Source: CAWAHD01 sp963781785 (GTDB lineage Bacteria; Planctomycetota; Planctomycetia; Isosphaerales; Isosphaeraceae). From it: 64,000 nt of DNA. Every line of letters begins with the position of its first letter. Within the stretch, counting starts at the first letter, position 1. The notes under the pieces are model-generated. The model was not told the DNA's origin. It worked only from the letters and a program-made list of their open reading frames with translations, and ran no database searches. The DNA lies in contig CAWAHD010000002.1 of assembly GCA_963781785.1 (NCBI GenBank), positions 620,001 through 684,000 of the forward strand. The letters are read 5' to 3'. A program made the position numbers and the translations under genes. Below, piece by piece: positions 20,679-29,701 of this stretch.

Positions 20679-20726
20679 CGGATCCCCACGTGACCCGCTA
20701 TTCCACTCAATCTGACGAGGTGAACC

Positions 20727-21965
20727 ATGAGCAGTGACAATATCTTTACCGGCCTGAAAGTCGTGGACCTGGCAAGTTTCATCGCGGGCCCCAGCGCTGC
20801 GGTGATCCTGTCCGACTTTGGCGCAGATGTCATCAAGGTTGAACCGCCCACCGGCGATAGCTGGAGAAAGGGGCACAAGATCCCGCCGCAGCCACAAGCG
20901 AATGACGCCTATCCCTGGCACCTGGCCAACCGCAACAAGCGCGGCATCACGCTTGATCTGAAGTCTGCGAGCGCTCCCCAGGTTCTCGAGCGGCTGGTCA
21001 AGTGGGCCGACGTGCTCATCGTCAACACACCGCATCCCGCACGCAAGCGATTGAAGCTCGAATATGACGATGTCGTGCACTGGAATCCGCGTCTGGTCTA
21101 TGCGGATGTCACAGGCTTCGGCGAAAAAGGGCCCGACGCCGATCTGCCGGGATTCGACATCACGTCGTACTGGGCGCGAAGCGGATTGTTGTCGCTGACG
21201 CGCGACGCGGGCGCGCCGCCGACCTGGCCAGTGGCCGGCAGCGGCGACAATGCGACTGCTGTCGGTCTGTATTCAGCGATTGTGACGGCGCTGTACCGTC
21301 GTGATCGCACCGGCAAGGGTTCCCATGTCACGACGTCGCTCCTCGCTGAAGGTATCTGGTCGGCCAGCGTTTCGATCCAGGCCGCCCTGTGCGAGGCGAA
21401 GTTCTTCGGCCTGCACGATCGCAAGAATCCGGCCAATGCGGCGCTCAATGTGTATCGCGCCTCGGATGGCACCTGGTTCGTTTTGATCGTCACGCCTGAC
21501 AAGCTGGCCGCCGTGGCGAAAGCAATTGGCCGCGTGGATCTCTTGACGGATCCGCGATTCGCCGATCCGGCCAAGCTGATCGAGAACATGCCGCAGTTGA
21601 CCGCCATTCTGGACGACGTCTTCGGCTCCCAGCCGATGGCGCACTGGTACGAAGTCTTCAATGGCGTTCATGTCACGTTCGGCGCCGTGCGCGGACCGCA
21701 GCAAGTCGTCGATGATCCGCAGCTCCGGTTGAACGACATCATCGTTCCGCTCGAGGGGGCAGGCGGCAAGCTGAAGGCGACGGTCAGCAGTCCCATCCAG
21801 GTGCATGGGATCGAAAAGGTGCTTGCCAGGCGTGCTCCGGATCTCGGTGAACACAATCGGCAAGTCCTCGAGCAACTCGGGTTCAGTGCGACCGAAATCG
21901 ACGGCCTGCACACAAGCGGCACCGTCCCGAACACAAAAGAACGGGAAGCAGCGGCCGTGGGATAG
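20727..21965 (+). CDS. Class III CoA-transferase (CaiB/BaiF family)
   Basis: 412 residues. Moves CoA between carboxylic acids, probably activating the acid that the neighbouring enzymes degrade. N-terminal signature LKVVDLASFIAGPSAAVILS and DFGADVIKVE; RNKRGITLDL is the CoA-binding Rossmann segment; the catalytic Asp is expected in LPGFDITSYW. The C-terminal end (QVLEQLGFSATEIDGL) is typical. Gene order with an acyl-CoA dehydrogenase and a crotonase recalls the carnitine (cai) operon, but the dehydrogenase here is glutaryl-CoA-like, so the substrate remains open. Confidence 0.9.
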   Translation: MSSDNIFTGLKVVDLASFIAGPSAAVILSDFGADVIKVEPPTGDSWRKGHKIPPQPQANDAYPWHLANRNKRGITLDLKSASAPQVLERLVKWADVLIVNTPHPARKRLKLEYDDVVHWNPRLVYADVTGFGEKGPDADLPGFDITSYWARSGLLSLTRDAGAPPTWPVAGSGDNATAVGLYSAIVTALYRRDRTGKGSHVTTSLLAEGIWSASVSIQAALCEAKFFGLHDRKNPANAALNVYRASDGTWFVLIVTPDKLAAVAKAIGRVDLLTDPRFADPAKLIENMPQLTAILDDVFGSQPMAHWYEVFNGVHVTFGAVRGPQQVVDDPQLRLNDIIVPLEGAGGKLKATVSSPIQVHGIEKVLARRAPDLGEHNRQVLEQLGFSATEIDGLHTSGTVPNTKEREAAAVG

Positions 21966-22129
21966 GTTGCTCCCGGACCAGGAGTGCGGAAACCGTCGAC
22001 GGTTCGCTCGGGCGTTCTCGAAAAAGAACTGACTTCTCGGGCGCCTGCACAGTGAGCCGCTAACCACTTACGTCCCGGCCACTGAAGTCACTTGATCCGC
22101 ACAGCATAGAGTGGAAAGGCAGGACACAA

Positions 22130-23443
22130 ATGACACCAACGATCACAGTCCGACGCGTTGTCTCCACCCGCCTGCCGACCAGGTGGGGGGCGTTTGAGAC
22201 CTTGGGATTCGAGCGTGAAATTCTGAACGGCAGCCGCCGAGTCGAAACCGCGCTCGCGATGATCCTCGGCGATCTGACGGAGGGCGATCCGCTCGTGCGC
22301 ATCCATTCGCAATGCTTCACCAGCGAGGTGCTCGGGTCGCTGCGCTGCGATTGCAACGACCAGTTGGAGATCGCCATGCAGGCCATCGCTCTGGAAGGGC
22401 GCGGGCTGGTCATCTACGAGCACCAGGAGGGACGCGGCATCGGCCTGACGGCGAAGTTGCAGGCGTACGCTCTACAGGACTCCGGCCTCGACACGGTCGA
22501 AGCCAACCACGCGTTGGGCTTCAAGGCGGATTGCCGGGATTTCCGCTTGCCCGCGGCGATCTTGCACGAGCTTGGCATCAGCCGAGTTCGCCTTATGTCG
22601 AATAACCCCCAGAAGGCGCGGGCGTTGTCGGAGGCCGGTATCGAAATCGTGGAGCGGCTTCCCTGCGAAGCCGCCCCGACGCCACATTCCTTGCCCTACC
22701 TCCGCGCCAAGAAGGAGAGGATGGGGCACGCTCTGAGCCTGGGTCGGCATGAACACACGAGGTATCCGGATCACGCGCCAGACCGGTTCGAGTTCGCGAG
22801 CATCGAGACCGCCGTTGGCGAACTGAAGGCAGGGCGCTTGATCGTCGTCGTGGACGACGAGGACCGCGAGAACGAAGGCGACCTGACAATGGCGGCGGAG
22901 CTGGTCACGCCCGAGGCGATCAACTTCATGGCGACCCACGGGCGGGGGCTCGTCTGCCTGGCCATGCCCGGCGAGAGGCTGGACGAACTGGACCTCGCCC
23001 CGATGGCGCCCGACAACACCGCTCTGCACGGCACCGCGTTCGCTATCTCGATCGACGCAAAGGACGGCGTGACGACCGGCATCTCAGCTCATGATCGAGC
23101 CCATACGATCAAGGCTGCTGTTGACCCCGCCAGTTTAGCGGAGGACTTCGCCCGGCCAGGGCACGTATTTCCGCTGCGTGCCCGACCCGGCGGCGTCCTG
23201 GAGCGACGCGGCCAGACTGAGGCAGCCGTCGATCTTGCCGGTCTCGCGGGGTTATCTCGCGCTGGCGTGATCTGCGAAATCGTGAACAACGACGGCACCA
23301 TGGCGCGCGTGCCGGACCTGATCCGGTTCTGCAAGAGGCACGGCCTGGTGATGGTCACCGTCGCCGACCTGGCGCGATACCGATTGGAATCGGAGTACGA
23401 GGGATCGCTCTCGGTGATCGATCCCTCTCTCATGTGTGTCTGA
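22130..23443 (+). CDS. Reversed-order fusion: GTP cyclohydrolase II then 3,4-dihydroxy-2-butanone-4-phosphate synthase-like domain
   Basis: 437 residues. Residues 1-205 are GTP cyclohydrolase II: zinc ligands in RIHSQC (Cys62), LRCDC (Cys73, Cys75), substrate loop YEHQEGRGIGL and NNPQKARAL. Residues 220-437 are RibB-like: VVVDDEDRENEGDLTM, GVTTGISAHDRA, RPGHVFPLRA. This order is the opposite of the common RibBA protein. The RibB signature GHTEA reads GQTEA here (Gln362, codon CAG at 23213-23215); that His is a catalytic metal ligand, so the second domain may be inactive. It lies inside an acid-degradation cluster, not with other riboflavin genes. The ATG follows AAAGGCAGGACAC. Confidence 0.88.
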   Translation: MTPTITVRRVVSTRLPTRWGAFETLGFEREILNGSRRVETALAMILGDLTEGDPLVRIHSQCFTSEVLGSLRCDCNDQLEIAMQAIALEGRGLVIYEHQEGRGIGLTAKLQAYALQDSGLDTVEANHALGFKADCRDFRLPAAILHELGISRVRLMSNNPQKARALSEAGIEIVERLPCEAAPTPHSLPYLRAKKERMGHALSLGRHEHTRYPDHAPDRFEFASIETAVGELKAGRLIVVVDDEDRENEGDLTMAAELVTPEAINFMATHGRGLVCLAMPGERLDELDLAPMAPDNTALHGTAFAISIDAKDGVTTGISAHDRAHTIKAAVDPASLAEDFARPGHVFPLRARPGGVLERRGQTEAAVDLAGLAGLSRAGVICEIVNNDGTMARVPDLIRFCKRHGLVMVTVADLARYRLESEYEGSLSVIDPSLMCV

Positions 23444-23488
23444 GACATGTTGCGCTCAGGGCGCGGTAAACAATGAAAGGAGAACAAA

Positions 23489-24424
23489 ATGACCGAACTT
23501 CAGTCTTCAAAAACGGGACGTGCGTTCGGCAACAAGGTTGCAGGCGGCCGCCTGTTCGTGCTCGACCTCGGCGAGGGCCGAATCTTCACCGTCAATCCGG
23601 ATGGCAGCGATCAACAGGTCGTTGTCACCGGGTGCCGGCATCCGGATGGCATCGTCGTCGACGCGGAAAGCGGCCACATCTACTGGACCAACATGGGGGA
23701 CCTCAAACGGAACGACGGCTTCATCGAGCGGGCCGACATCGATGGACGCAATCGCAACACCATTGTGCCCAAAGGCGGCACATTCACTCCCAAACAGATC
23801 CACCTCGAGAAGCCCAGCGGCAAACTGTATTGGTCGGACCGCGAGGGCATGCGGGTCATGCGATCTTCCCTCGATGGCGCCAAGATCGAGACCCTTGTGG
23901 ACACAAGTCAGGGAGACCCACGTCCTGGCCCTGACGAGACAAAATGGTGCGTCGGGATCGCCGTCGATCCGACTCGCGGTCACCTCTACTGGACACAAAA
24001 AGGTCCCGACGATTCCGGCAAGGGCCGCATTTTCCGCGCCGGTATCGAAATTCCCCGAGGGCAGAGTGCGTCCAGTCGAACGGATATCGAAGTTCTTTAC
24101 GATGCGCTTCCCGAGCCAATCGACCTGGAGCTCGATCTCGAGAATCGCGTCATGTACTGGACCGACCGGGGCGATCCGCCGCGCGGCAATACCGTCAATC
24201 GCGCCCCGATGGATTCGGATGCGAACGGGCGCCGTGCTCCTGAGATCATCTTCACGCACTTGATGGAAGGAATCGGCATCGCCCTGGATTGCAAGGGCGA
24301 GCGCATGTTTCTCACCGACTTGGCGGGCAGCGTCTATTCGGCCAGGCTCGATGGCTCGGACAGGAAGGTCCTGCTCTACGCTCAAGGAAATCTCGCCGGC
24401 ATCGCCTATTCTGAACTCTCTTGA
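23489..24424 (+). CDS. YWTD-type beta-propeller protein
   Basis: 311 residues forming one six-bladed propeller of the LDL-receptor class B (YWTD) type. Blade signatures are HIYWTNMGD, KLYWSDREG, HLYWTQKGP, VMYWTDRGD and RMFLTDLAG, spaced about 45-50 residues. No signal peptide or membrane segment, so it appears cytoplasmic, unlike the animal receptors. ATG at 23489 with AAAGGAG 8 bases upstream. Its stop is 14 bases before the 3-hydroxyacyl-CoA dehydrogenase start, so the two are probably co-transcribed. Function unknown; an SMP-30/lactonase-like hydrolase or a binding partner are options. Confidence 0.85.
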   Translation: MTELQSSKTGRAFGNKVAGGRLFVLDLGEGRIFTVNPDGSDQQVVVTGCRHPDGIVVDAESGHIYWTNMGDLKRNDGFIERADIDGRNRNTIVPKGGTFTPKQIHLEKPSGKLYWSDREGMRVMRSSLDGAKIETLVDTSQGDPRPGPDETKWCVGIAVDPTRGHLYWTQKGPDDSGKGRIFRAGIEIPRGQSASSRTDIEVLYDALPEPIDLELDLENRVMYWTDRGDPPRGNTVNRAPMDSDANGRRAPEIIFTHLMEGIGIALDCKGERMFLTDLAGSVYSARLDGSDRKVLLYAQGNLAGIAYSELS

Positions 24425-24438
24425 AAGGAGACTTGATC

Positions 24439-25398
24439 ATGTCACTCGATAAACCAATTCGCCGTATCGCAGTGGTCGGCACCGGGGTCATCGGCGCGAG
24501 CTGGGCCGCCCAGTATCTGGCGCGAGGCTTCGACGTGGTTGCGACTGATCCCGCCCCGGACGCGGAAGCCAACTTACGCAAGTACGTGAACGATGCCTGG
24601 GAGCAGCTCGAAGCCATCGGCCTGTCGCCCGGTGCAACGCGCGACCGCCTGAGTTTCACCAAGGACATGAAGCAGGCGCTCGCGCAGGCCGACTTCGTCC
24701 AGGAAAACGGTCCCGAGCGGCCGGACTTCAAGACGAAGTTCTTCGCGGAGATGGACGAAATAACGCCGGCCGACACGTTAATCGCCTCAAGCTCCTCGGG
24801 GATCACGCCGAGCGTGATGCAGTCGAAGTGCAAGAAGCCCGAGCGCGTCCTGGTCGGCCATCCGTTCAACCCGCCGCACATCATTCCACTCGTGGAAGTC
24901 GTGGGCGGCGCCAAGACATCACCCCAAGCGATAGAGCGGGCAATGGCGTTCTACGCGGCGATCGGCAAGAAGCCGATTCATTTGCGGAAGGAACTTCCCG
25001 GGCACGTGGCGAACCGCCTGCAAGCAGCGCTCTATCGGGAGATGCTTTACCTCATTGAACAAGGCGTGCTGAGCGTCGAGGACACCGACGCTGCCGTTTG
25101 CTATGGACCGGGCCTCCGCTGGGGCGTGATGGGCCAGAGCCTCCAGTGGCATCTGGGCGGTGGCGCCGGTGGAATCAAACACTTCATGGATCACCTGATG
25201 GATCCACTCCAGGGCATGATGAAGGCCCTCGGCACTCCCAACATCACGCCCGAGCTGAAGCAAACCATCATCGATGGCGTGATGCGCGAAGCAAAGGGAC
25301 GCTCGGTCGATCAGCTCGCGCACGACGAGAACGAGGTGTTAATCGGACTTCTCAAGCTGCGAGCCAGCGGCGCGAGCGCGTCGTCAGGGAGGCACTGA
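24439..25398 (+). CDS. 3-hydroxyacyl-CoA dehydrogenase family protein
   Basis: 319 residues from ATG 24439 (AAAGGAG, 8 bases). NAD-binding Rossmann motif VVGTGVIGASWAAQYLARGF, then the family segments IASSSSGITP, VGHPFNPPHIIPLVEVVGG (catalytic His region) and GHVANRLQAALYREML. Single-domain length and sequence resemble L-carnitine dehydrogenase and lambda-crystallin/gulonate dehydrogenases as well as FadB-type enzymes, so the exact hydroxy substrate is open. Downstream of the crotonase in the same cluster, which fits oxidation of the hydrated product. The next gene starts 2 bases after its stop. Confidence 0.88.
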   Translation: MSLDKPIRRIAVVGTGVIGASWAAQYLARGFDVVATDPAPDAEANLRKYVNDAWEQLEAIGLSPGATRDRLSFTKDMKQALAQADFVQENGPERPDFKTKFFAEMDEITPADTLIASSSSGITPSVMQSKCKKPERVLVGHPFNPPHIIPLVEVVGGAKTSPQAIERAMAFYAAIGKKPIHLRKELPGHVANRLQAALYREMLYLIEQGVLSVEDTDAAVCYGPGLRWGVMGQSLQWHLGGGAGGIKHFMDHLMDPLQGMMKALGTPNITPELKQTIIDGVMREAKGRSVDQLAHDENEVLIGLLKLRASGASASSGRH

Positions 25399-25400
25399 CA

Positions 25401-26771
25401 ATGATACCCGTTTCTGCGAACACGGCAGGCGACCCGCGAATCCTCATCGTGGGCGGGGGCTTCGGCGGTCTCGCGGCGGCCCGCGACCTGAGGAAGAGTC
25501 AGGCCCGCGTGCTCTTGATCGACAAGACGAACCACCACGTCTTCCAGCCGCTCCTCTACCAGGTGGTTACCTCGATCCTCTCCCCCGAGCACATCGGGGC
25601 ACCGATCCGGCACGTATTGCGCAGGCAGGCCAACGCCACCGTGATCCAGGGCACCGTCACGGGAGTGGATGTGACGAACAGGGTGTGCTTCGTGGACGGG
25701 GTTCCGCTCCCGCTAACCTATGACTACCTCGTACTGGCGACCGGGGTTCAGCACAGCTACTTCGGTCACGACGAGTACGCAGCGTATGCCTCGGGCCTGA
25801 AGACCCTCAGCGACGCGGTTCAGCTCCGCAACAAGATCCTGGGAGCGTTCGAGGCCTGCGAGCGGACCCTCGCCCCCCAAGACCATCCCGAACTGTTGAC
25901 GTTCGTCATCGTCGGCGGCGGCCCCACGGGCGTGGAGCTGGCCGGCGCGATCTGCGGAGCTGGCGCGCAAACCTTGGCCAAGGAGTTCCGTCGGTTCGAC
26001 CCCGCTGCGCTCAAACTGATCCTCGTGGAGGCGGGTCCCCGCATCCTATCCTCGTTTGCCGAGTCGCTTGCCGCCGCCGCGACCGCCAAGCTCGCGAAGC
26101 TGGGAGTCGAAGTCCGCACCGGCGCCGCGGTGGAAAAGGTGGACGCGGAAGGCGTCATGGTGCGGGGAGAACGGATCCCGACCCGGAACGTGTTCTGGGC
26201 GGCAGGGGTGAAGGGTTCTCCGGCAGCGCAATGGTTGGGTGCCGAGGCGGACCGAGCAGGTCGCGTCAGGGTGCTTGCGGACTGCTCGGTCCCGGCCCAT
26301 CCGGAGATATTCGTCGTGGGAGACACGGCGTACCTCGAGGAGGGCGGGAAGCCTCTCCCGGGCGTCGCCCAGGTCGCGATCCAGCAAGGCCGCTACGTCG
26401 GCCGCCAGATTGCGAGACGGCTGAAGGGGAAACCGGACCTACCCGCGTTCCGGTACGTCGACAAGGGGAACCTGGCTACGGTCGGACGCAATTTCGCCGT
26501 CATGGAGGCGTTCGGCGTCCGCACCGCCGGGCTGTTCGCCAAGATCGTCTGGGCCTTCGTTCACATTCAGTTCCTCGTTCTGACGAGCAGCCGAATCGGG
26601 ACGATGTACCGGTGGTCGTGGAAACTCCTCACTCGCCAACGGCTCGCACGGCTCATCATCGAACCGGAGCCTTTGCAAGATGCCATCCAGGCGGCCCAGC
26701 ATAACGTTCAGCGAACCAACGGGAAAGCTGAGGCGCCAAGGTCAAACATGAGCGAACGGGAGACAGTTTAA
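25401..26771 (+). CDS. ndh: Type II NADH:quinone dehydrogenase (NDH-2)
   Basis: 456 residues from ATG 25401 (AGGGAGG 8 bases upstream). Non-proton-pumping oxidation of NADH with transfer to quinone, on the inner membrane face. Two dinucleotide folds: FAD site ILIVGGGFGGLAAARDL and NADH site FVIVGGGPTGVELAGAI; FAD-contacting FVVGDTAY; quinone-site-like GVAQVAIQQGRYVGR. The C-terminal segment FAKIVWAFVHIQFLVL is the amphipathic membrane-binding region. It precedes cytochrome bd genes, so the two form a short NADH-to-oxygen chain. A 16-codon frame (26771-26821) overlaps its stop; probably chance. Confidence 0.92.
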   Translation: MIPVSANTAGDPRILIVGGGFGGLAAARDLRKSQARVLLIDKTNHHVFQPLLYQVVTSILSPEHIGAPIRHVLRRQANATVIQGTVTGVDVTNRVCFVDGVPLPLTYDYLVLATGVQHSYFGHDEYAAYASGLKTLSDAVQLRNKILGAFEACERTLAPQDHPELLTFVIVGGGPTGVELAGAICGAGAQTLAKEFRRFDPAALKLILVEAGPRILSSFAESLAAAATAKLAKLGVEVRTGAAVEKVDAEGVMVRGERIPTRNVFWAAGVKGSPAAQWLGAEADRAGRVRVLADCSVPAHPEIFVVGDTAYLEEGGKPLPGVAQVAIQQGRYVGRQIARRLKGKPDLPAFRYVDKGNLATVGRNFAVMEAFGVRTAGLFAKIVWAFVHIQFLVLTSSRIGTMYRWSWKLLTRQRLARLIIEPEPLQDAIQAAQHNVQRTNGKAEAPRSNMSERETV

Positions 26772-26826
26772 TGAACCGGGTATCTGCGAAAGTCCGCGTG
26801 CCTGATCGGAAAGGCGTGTAGCAACA

Positions 26827-28193
26827 ATGAACTCACTCTTTGCCGATCCTGCCTTCTGGAGCCGAATTCAGTTCGCCTTCACGATCACGTACCATTATCT
26901 CTTTCCGCAGCTCACCATGGGCCTGGCGTGGTTTCTCGTCTACTGGAAGTGGCGCGCCCTCCGGACAGGTGATGAGAAATTTAACCAGGCCGCGCGGTTC
27001 TGGGCCAAGATCTTCGGGCTCAATTTCGCCGTCGGAGTGGTGACGGGCATTCCGATGGAGTTTCAGTTCGGGACCAACTGGGCGGGCTTCTCCAAGTACG
27101 CCGGCGGCGTCATTGGACAGACTTTGGCGATGGAGGGCATGTTCGCGTTCTTTCTCGAAAGCGCCTTTATCGGCGCGCTCATCTGGGGCGAAAAGCGACT
27201 GAGTCCGCGCTCTCATTTTCTCGCTGCGCTGGCGGTCGCGCTCGGAAGCTGGCTTTCCGGTTATTTCATTATCGTGACAAACGCCTTCATGCAGCATCCC
27301 GTTGGTCATGGGATCCAATCAGATGGCTTGCTGGAGATCGACAGTCTCAGCCTTTACCTGCTGAATCCATGGGCATGGATTCAATTCGCCCACAATCAGA
27401 TGGCGGCCCTCGTAACGGGCTCGTTTGTGGTGGCCGCCGTGGGCGCATTGTACTGCCTGCGCGGACTCCATCCGGTGCAGGCGCGAATGTATCTGCGCGC
27501 TGGAACCGTCATCGGGCTGATTGTCTCCGTTTTGGTGGCGTTCCCGACCGGCGACCAGCAGGCCAAGATGGTTGGCAATCACCAGCCGGTGACATTGGCG
27601 GCCATGGAGGGCCGATTCGCCGGCGGCTCCATGGCCGGCGTCGCAGTGATCGGGCAGCCCAATGTTGCGGCCCAGCGGCTCGACAACCCGATCGAGGTCC
27701 GGGCGCCCTCAGCTTTCTCGCGTACGGGCACTTTGGAAGCTATGTACACGGATTGGACGACTTTCCCAGCGAGTTATGGCCCGACAACATCGAGCTGCTC
27801 TATTACTCGTTTCACCTCATGATCACGCTCGGGACGATTTTCATCATCTTGATGGCCTGTGCCGGAATCCAGAACCTCCGGGGCCGACTGGAATCCAGCA
27901 CCGCGCTGCTCTGGGTGCTGATGCTCGCGTTCCCATTTCCCTACCTCGCCAACACGCTGGGGTGGATGACGGCGGAGCTGGGACGCCAGCCCTGGCTGAT
28001 CTACGGTCTCTTGCGCACATCCGACGGCCATAGCAAGGTAGTGAGCAGCGGCGACACGGTGTTCACCCTGATCGGCTTCGTCGGCCTTTATTTTGTGCTC
28101 GGTGTGCTGTTTCTGGCTCTGGTCGGTCGCGAGATCGGTCACGGACCCGGTGACGCTGTACCTTCCGAACATCGAGAGGAGCCGTTTGTATGA
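26827..28193 (+). CDS. cydA: Cytochrome bd-type quinol oxidase subunit I (frameshifted at about 27698)
   Basis: About 456 residues. Oxidises quinol and reduces oxygen to water. N-terminal helix with the heme-ligand His region (TITYHYLFPQLTMGLAWFLV), TGIPMEFQFGTNW, AFMQHPVGH, and in the second half LSFLAYGHF, DNIELLYYSFH and GRQPWLIYGLLRT. The GRQPW form and short Q-loop point to the cyanide-insensitive (CioA) branch. The frame breaks at IEVR; one more C in GTCCGGGCGCC gives IEVPGALSFLAYG, the expected family sequence, so a lost base in a CCC run is very likely an error. Stop overlaps the cydB start by ATGA. Confidence 0.9.
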
Positions 28194-29238
28194 TCGCGGC
28201 ATGGTATGGAATTGCTGGCTTCATGATCATCCTCTACGTGGCGCTGGACGGCCGCAACTTCGGCGCTGGAATGCTCCACTGGCTTGTGGCGCGAACGCCC
28301 GACGAACGCCGACAGGTCATCGCCGCGATCGGTCCGCTCTGGTCCTGGCACGAAGTATGGCTGGTCGCTTTCGGCGGCACCTTGTTCGCGGTATTCCCCA
28401 AGCTTCTGGCATCCGCCTTTGCCGGCTATTACCTCGCACTCTTTCTCATTTTGTGGTGTTTGATATTGCGCGGAATCTCGCTGGAAGTCGGCGGCCACTT
28501 GAACGATCGCATGTGGCAGGGGTTCTGGGATTTCGTCTTCGTACTCGCCAATACGCTCCTGGCCATCCTGTTCGGCGCAGCGGCAGGCAACATGGCCCGC
28601 GGTGTTCCGCTTGCTTCCGACGGCACGTTCTCCATGGCCTTCTTCACCGACTTCACCCCACGCGGCCACGTGGGACTGCTCGACTGGTACACCGTATCCA
28701 TCGCGATCTTCGCCGCCGTCATCCAGGCGGCGCACGGCGCGACCTACCTCACGCTGAAAACGGAAGGACCGGTGCATGACCGCAGCGCGGGCTACGCGAG
28801 GGTACTCTGGGCGGCGGCTGCTCCGCTCTTGCTGGTCATCTCCGTCGAATCCGGCGTGGTGCGCCCCGATCTGCTCGGGCACGCGATTCACAACCCATTT
28901 TGGTGGCTCGGATTGCTCCTGGTCTGCGCCGCGGCGATCACACTGATTTCAGGGCTGGCGAAGCGACATGAAATGCGTGCGTTCATCGGGTCGAACGTCC
29001 TGCTTGCGGGCCTGCTGGCCACCGGGGCGGCGGCCATTTTTCCGGTCGTGTTGCACTCGACCCTGCGCCTGGTTATTCCCTCACGGTTTACGACGTCGCC
29101 GCCGGTCCCAATTCACTGGCCTACGCCGCGATCTGGTGGCCGATCGGTTGCGCACTGGCGGCCGCGTATTTCGTTTTCGTCTCGCGACAATACGCCGGCA
29201 AGGTCGGCATCAAACGAGACAACCAGGGCTTCTACTAA
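28190..29238 (+). CDS. cydB: Cytochrome bd-type quinol oxidase subunit II (frameshifted at about 29073)
   Basis: About 349 residues, multi-pass. Starts MIAAWYGIAGFMIILYVALD with the subunit II signatures DGRNFGAGML and WSWHEVWLVAFGGTLF. After STLR the frame is lost: one extra C in CTGCGCCTGG restores YSLTVYDVAAGPNSLAYAAI and the terminal helix WWPIGCALAAAYFVFV, ending GFY at 29238. Without repair the frame runs on in unrelated sequence to 29290. As in subunit I, the missing base is in a C run. No small CydX-like frame was found downstream. Confidence 0.88.
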
Positions 29239-29372
29239 CCGCCTGCCGCGATGGCCACCGGCAGCGGTATCGACCGCTGCGACTCTGTAGGCCTGCCATT
29301 GGATCGCTCCAATGTCACCGCAATGTCGTTACCAGGCGGTGACCTCGACGGGCAACGGCCTGTCGTAAGTAT

Positions 29373-29458
29373 TGCCGGAGACAGGACTTGAACCTGCACC
29401 CGCTTGTAAGCGGACCAGCCCCTCAAGCTGGCGCGTCTGCCAATTCCGCCACTCCGGC
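29373..29458 (-). tRNA. tRNA-Leu (anticodon GAG)
   Basis: On the minus strand the 86-base sequence folds as a class II tRNA: acceptor GCCGGAG paired with CTCCGGC, D arm with GGCAGACGC, anticodon stem CCAGC/GCTGG around the loop TTGAGGG (anticodon GAG), a long variable arm (TCCGCTTACAAGCGGGT) and T arm GCAGG-TTCAAGT-CCTGT. Discriminator A; CCA is not encoded. It reads CUC/CUU leucine codons. Confidence 0.95.
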
Positions 29459-29539
29459 TCAATGGCACTCATTTCGAACTACTGGAGCAATCATCCAGAG
29501 CGCCAGGGTGCACTGTCAAGACGTCGCTCCACAAGAGTT

Positions 29540-29593
29540 CCCTCGCTAGCGCGTCGGGCTGGTCTGGTCCCCTCGCTGGCGCGTCGGGCTGGT
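29540..29593. repeat. Short tandem direct repeat, period 30
   Basis: Two 24-base units (29540-29563 and 29570-29593) differ only by A/G at one position: CCCTCGCT(A/G)GCGCGTCGGG followed by CTGGT. They lie between tRNA-Leu and the gntR promoter. No function is evident. Confidence 0.6.
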
Positions 29594-29617
29594 ATGCGTA
29601 CGTCCCAACCGAGGGGC

Positions 29618-29645
29618 TTGACTCGCCTTCACGATCTTGTATCAT
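29618..29645 (+). promoter_or_regulatory. Sigma-70-type promoter of the gntR-ABC operon
   Basis: TTGACT (29618-29623) and TATCAT (29640-29645) with a 16-base spacer stand 57 bases before the GTG start of gntR. This is the clearest housekeeping-type promoter I could read in the window, in an AT-rich patch of otherwise GC-rich DNA. Confidence 0.55.
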
Positions 29646-29658
29646 TGAGTTAATACAA
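29637..29658. promoter_or_regulatory. Probable GntR operator overlapping the -10 element
   Basis: A perfect inverted repeat, TTGTAT-N10-ATACAA, covers the -10 box and the expected start of transcription of the gntR-ABC operon. Dimeric GntR/YtrA regulators bind sites of this size and place, so repression of its own operon is inferred. Confidence 0.5.
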
Positions 29659-29701
29659 TAAGACGTCGGGGGCGAGCCGGCCGCTCGGGGGGCGATTCCA
29701 G

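Noticed and set aside
18565..21965. Carnitine (cai) operon
   Set aside because: Family order is similar, but the dehydrogenase is glutaryl-CoA-like and no CaiT or CaiC gene is nearby; called only a cai-like cluster.
26771..26821. 16-codon leader peptide between ndh and cydA
   Set aside because: It overlaps the ndh stop and has no ribosome site or attenuator-like hairpin.
27690..27705. Programmed frameshifting in cydA
   Set aside because: No slippery heptamer or downstream structure is apparent, and the same type of one-base loss occurs in many unrelated genes here.
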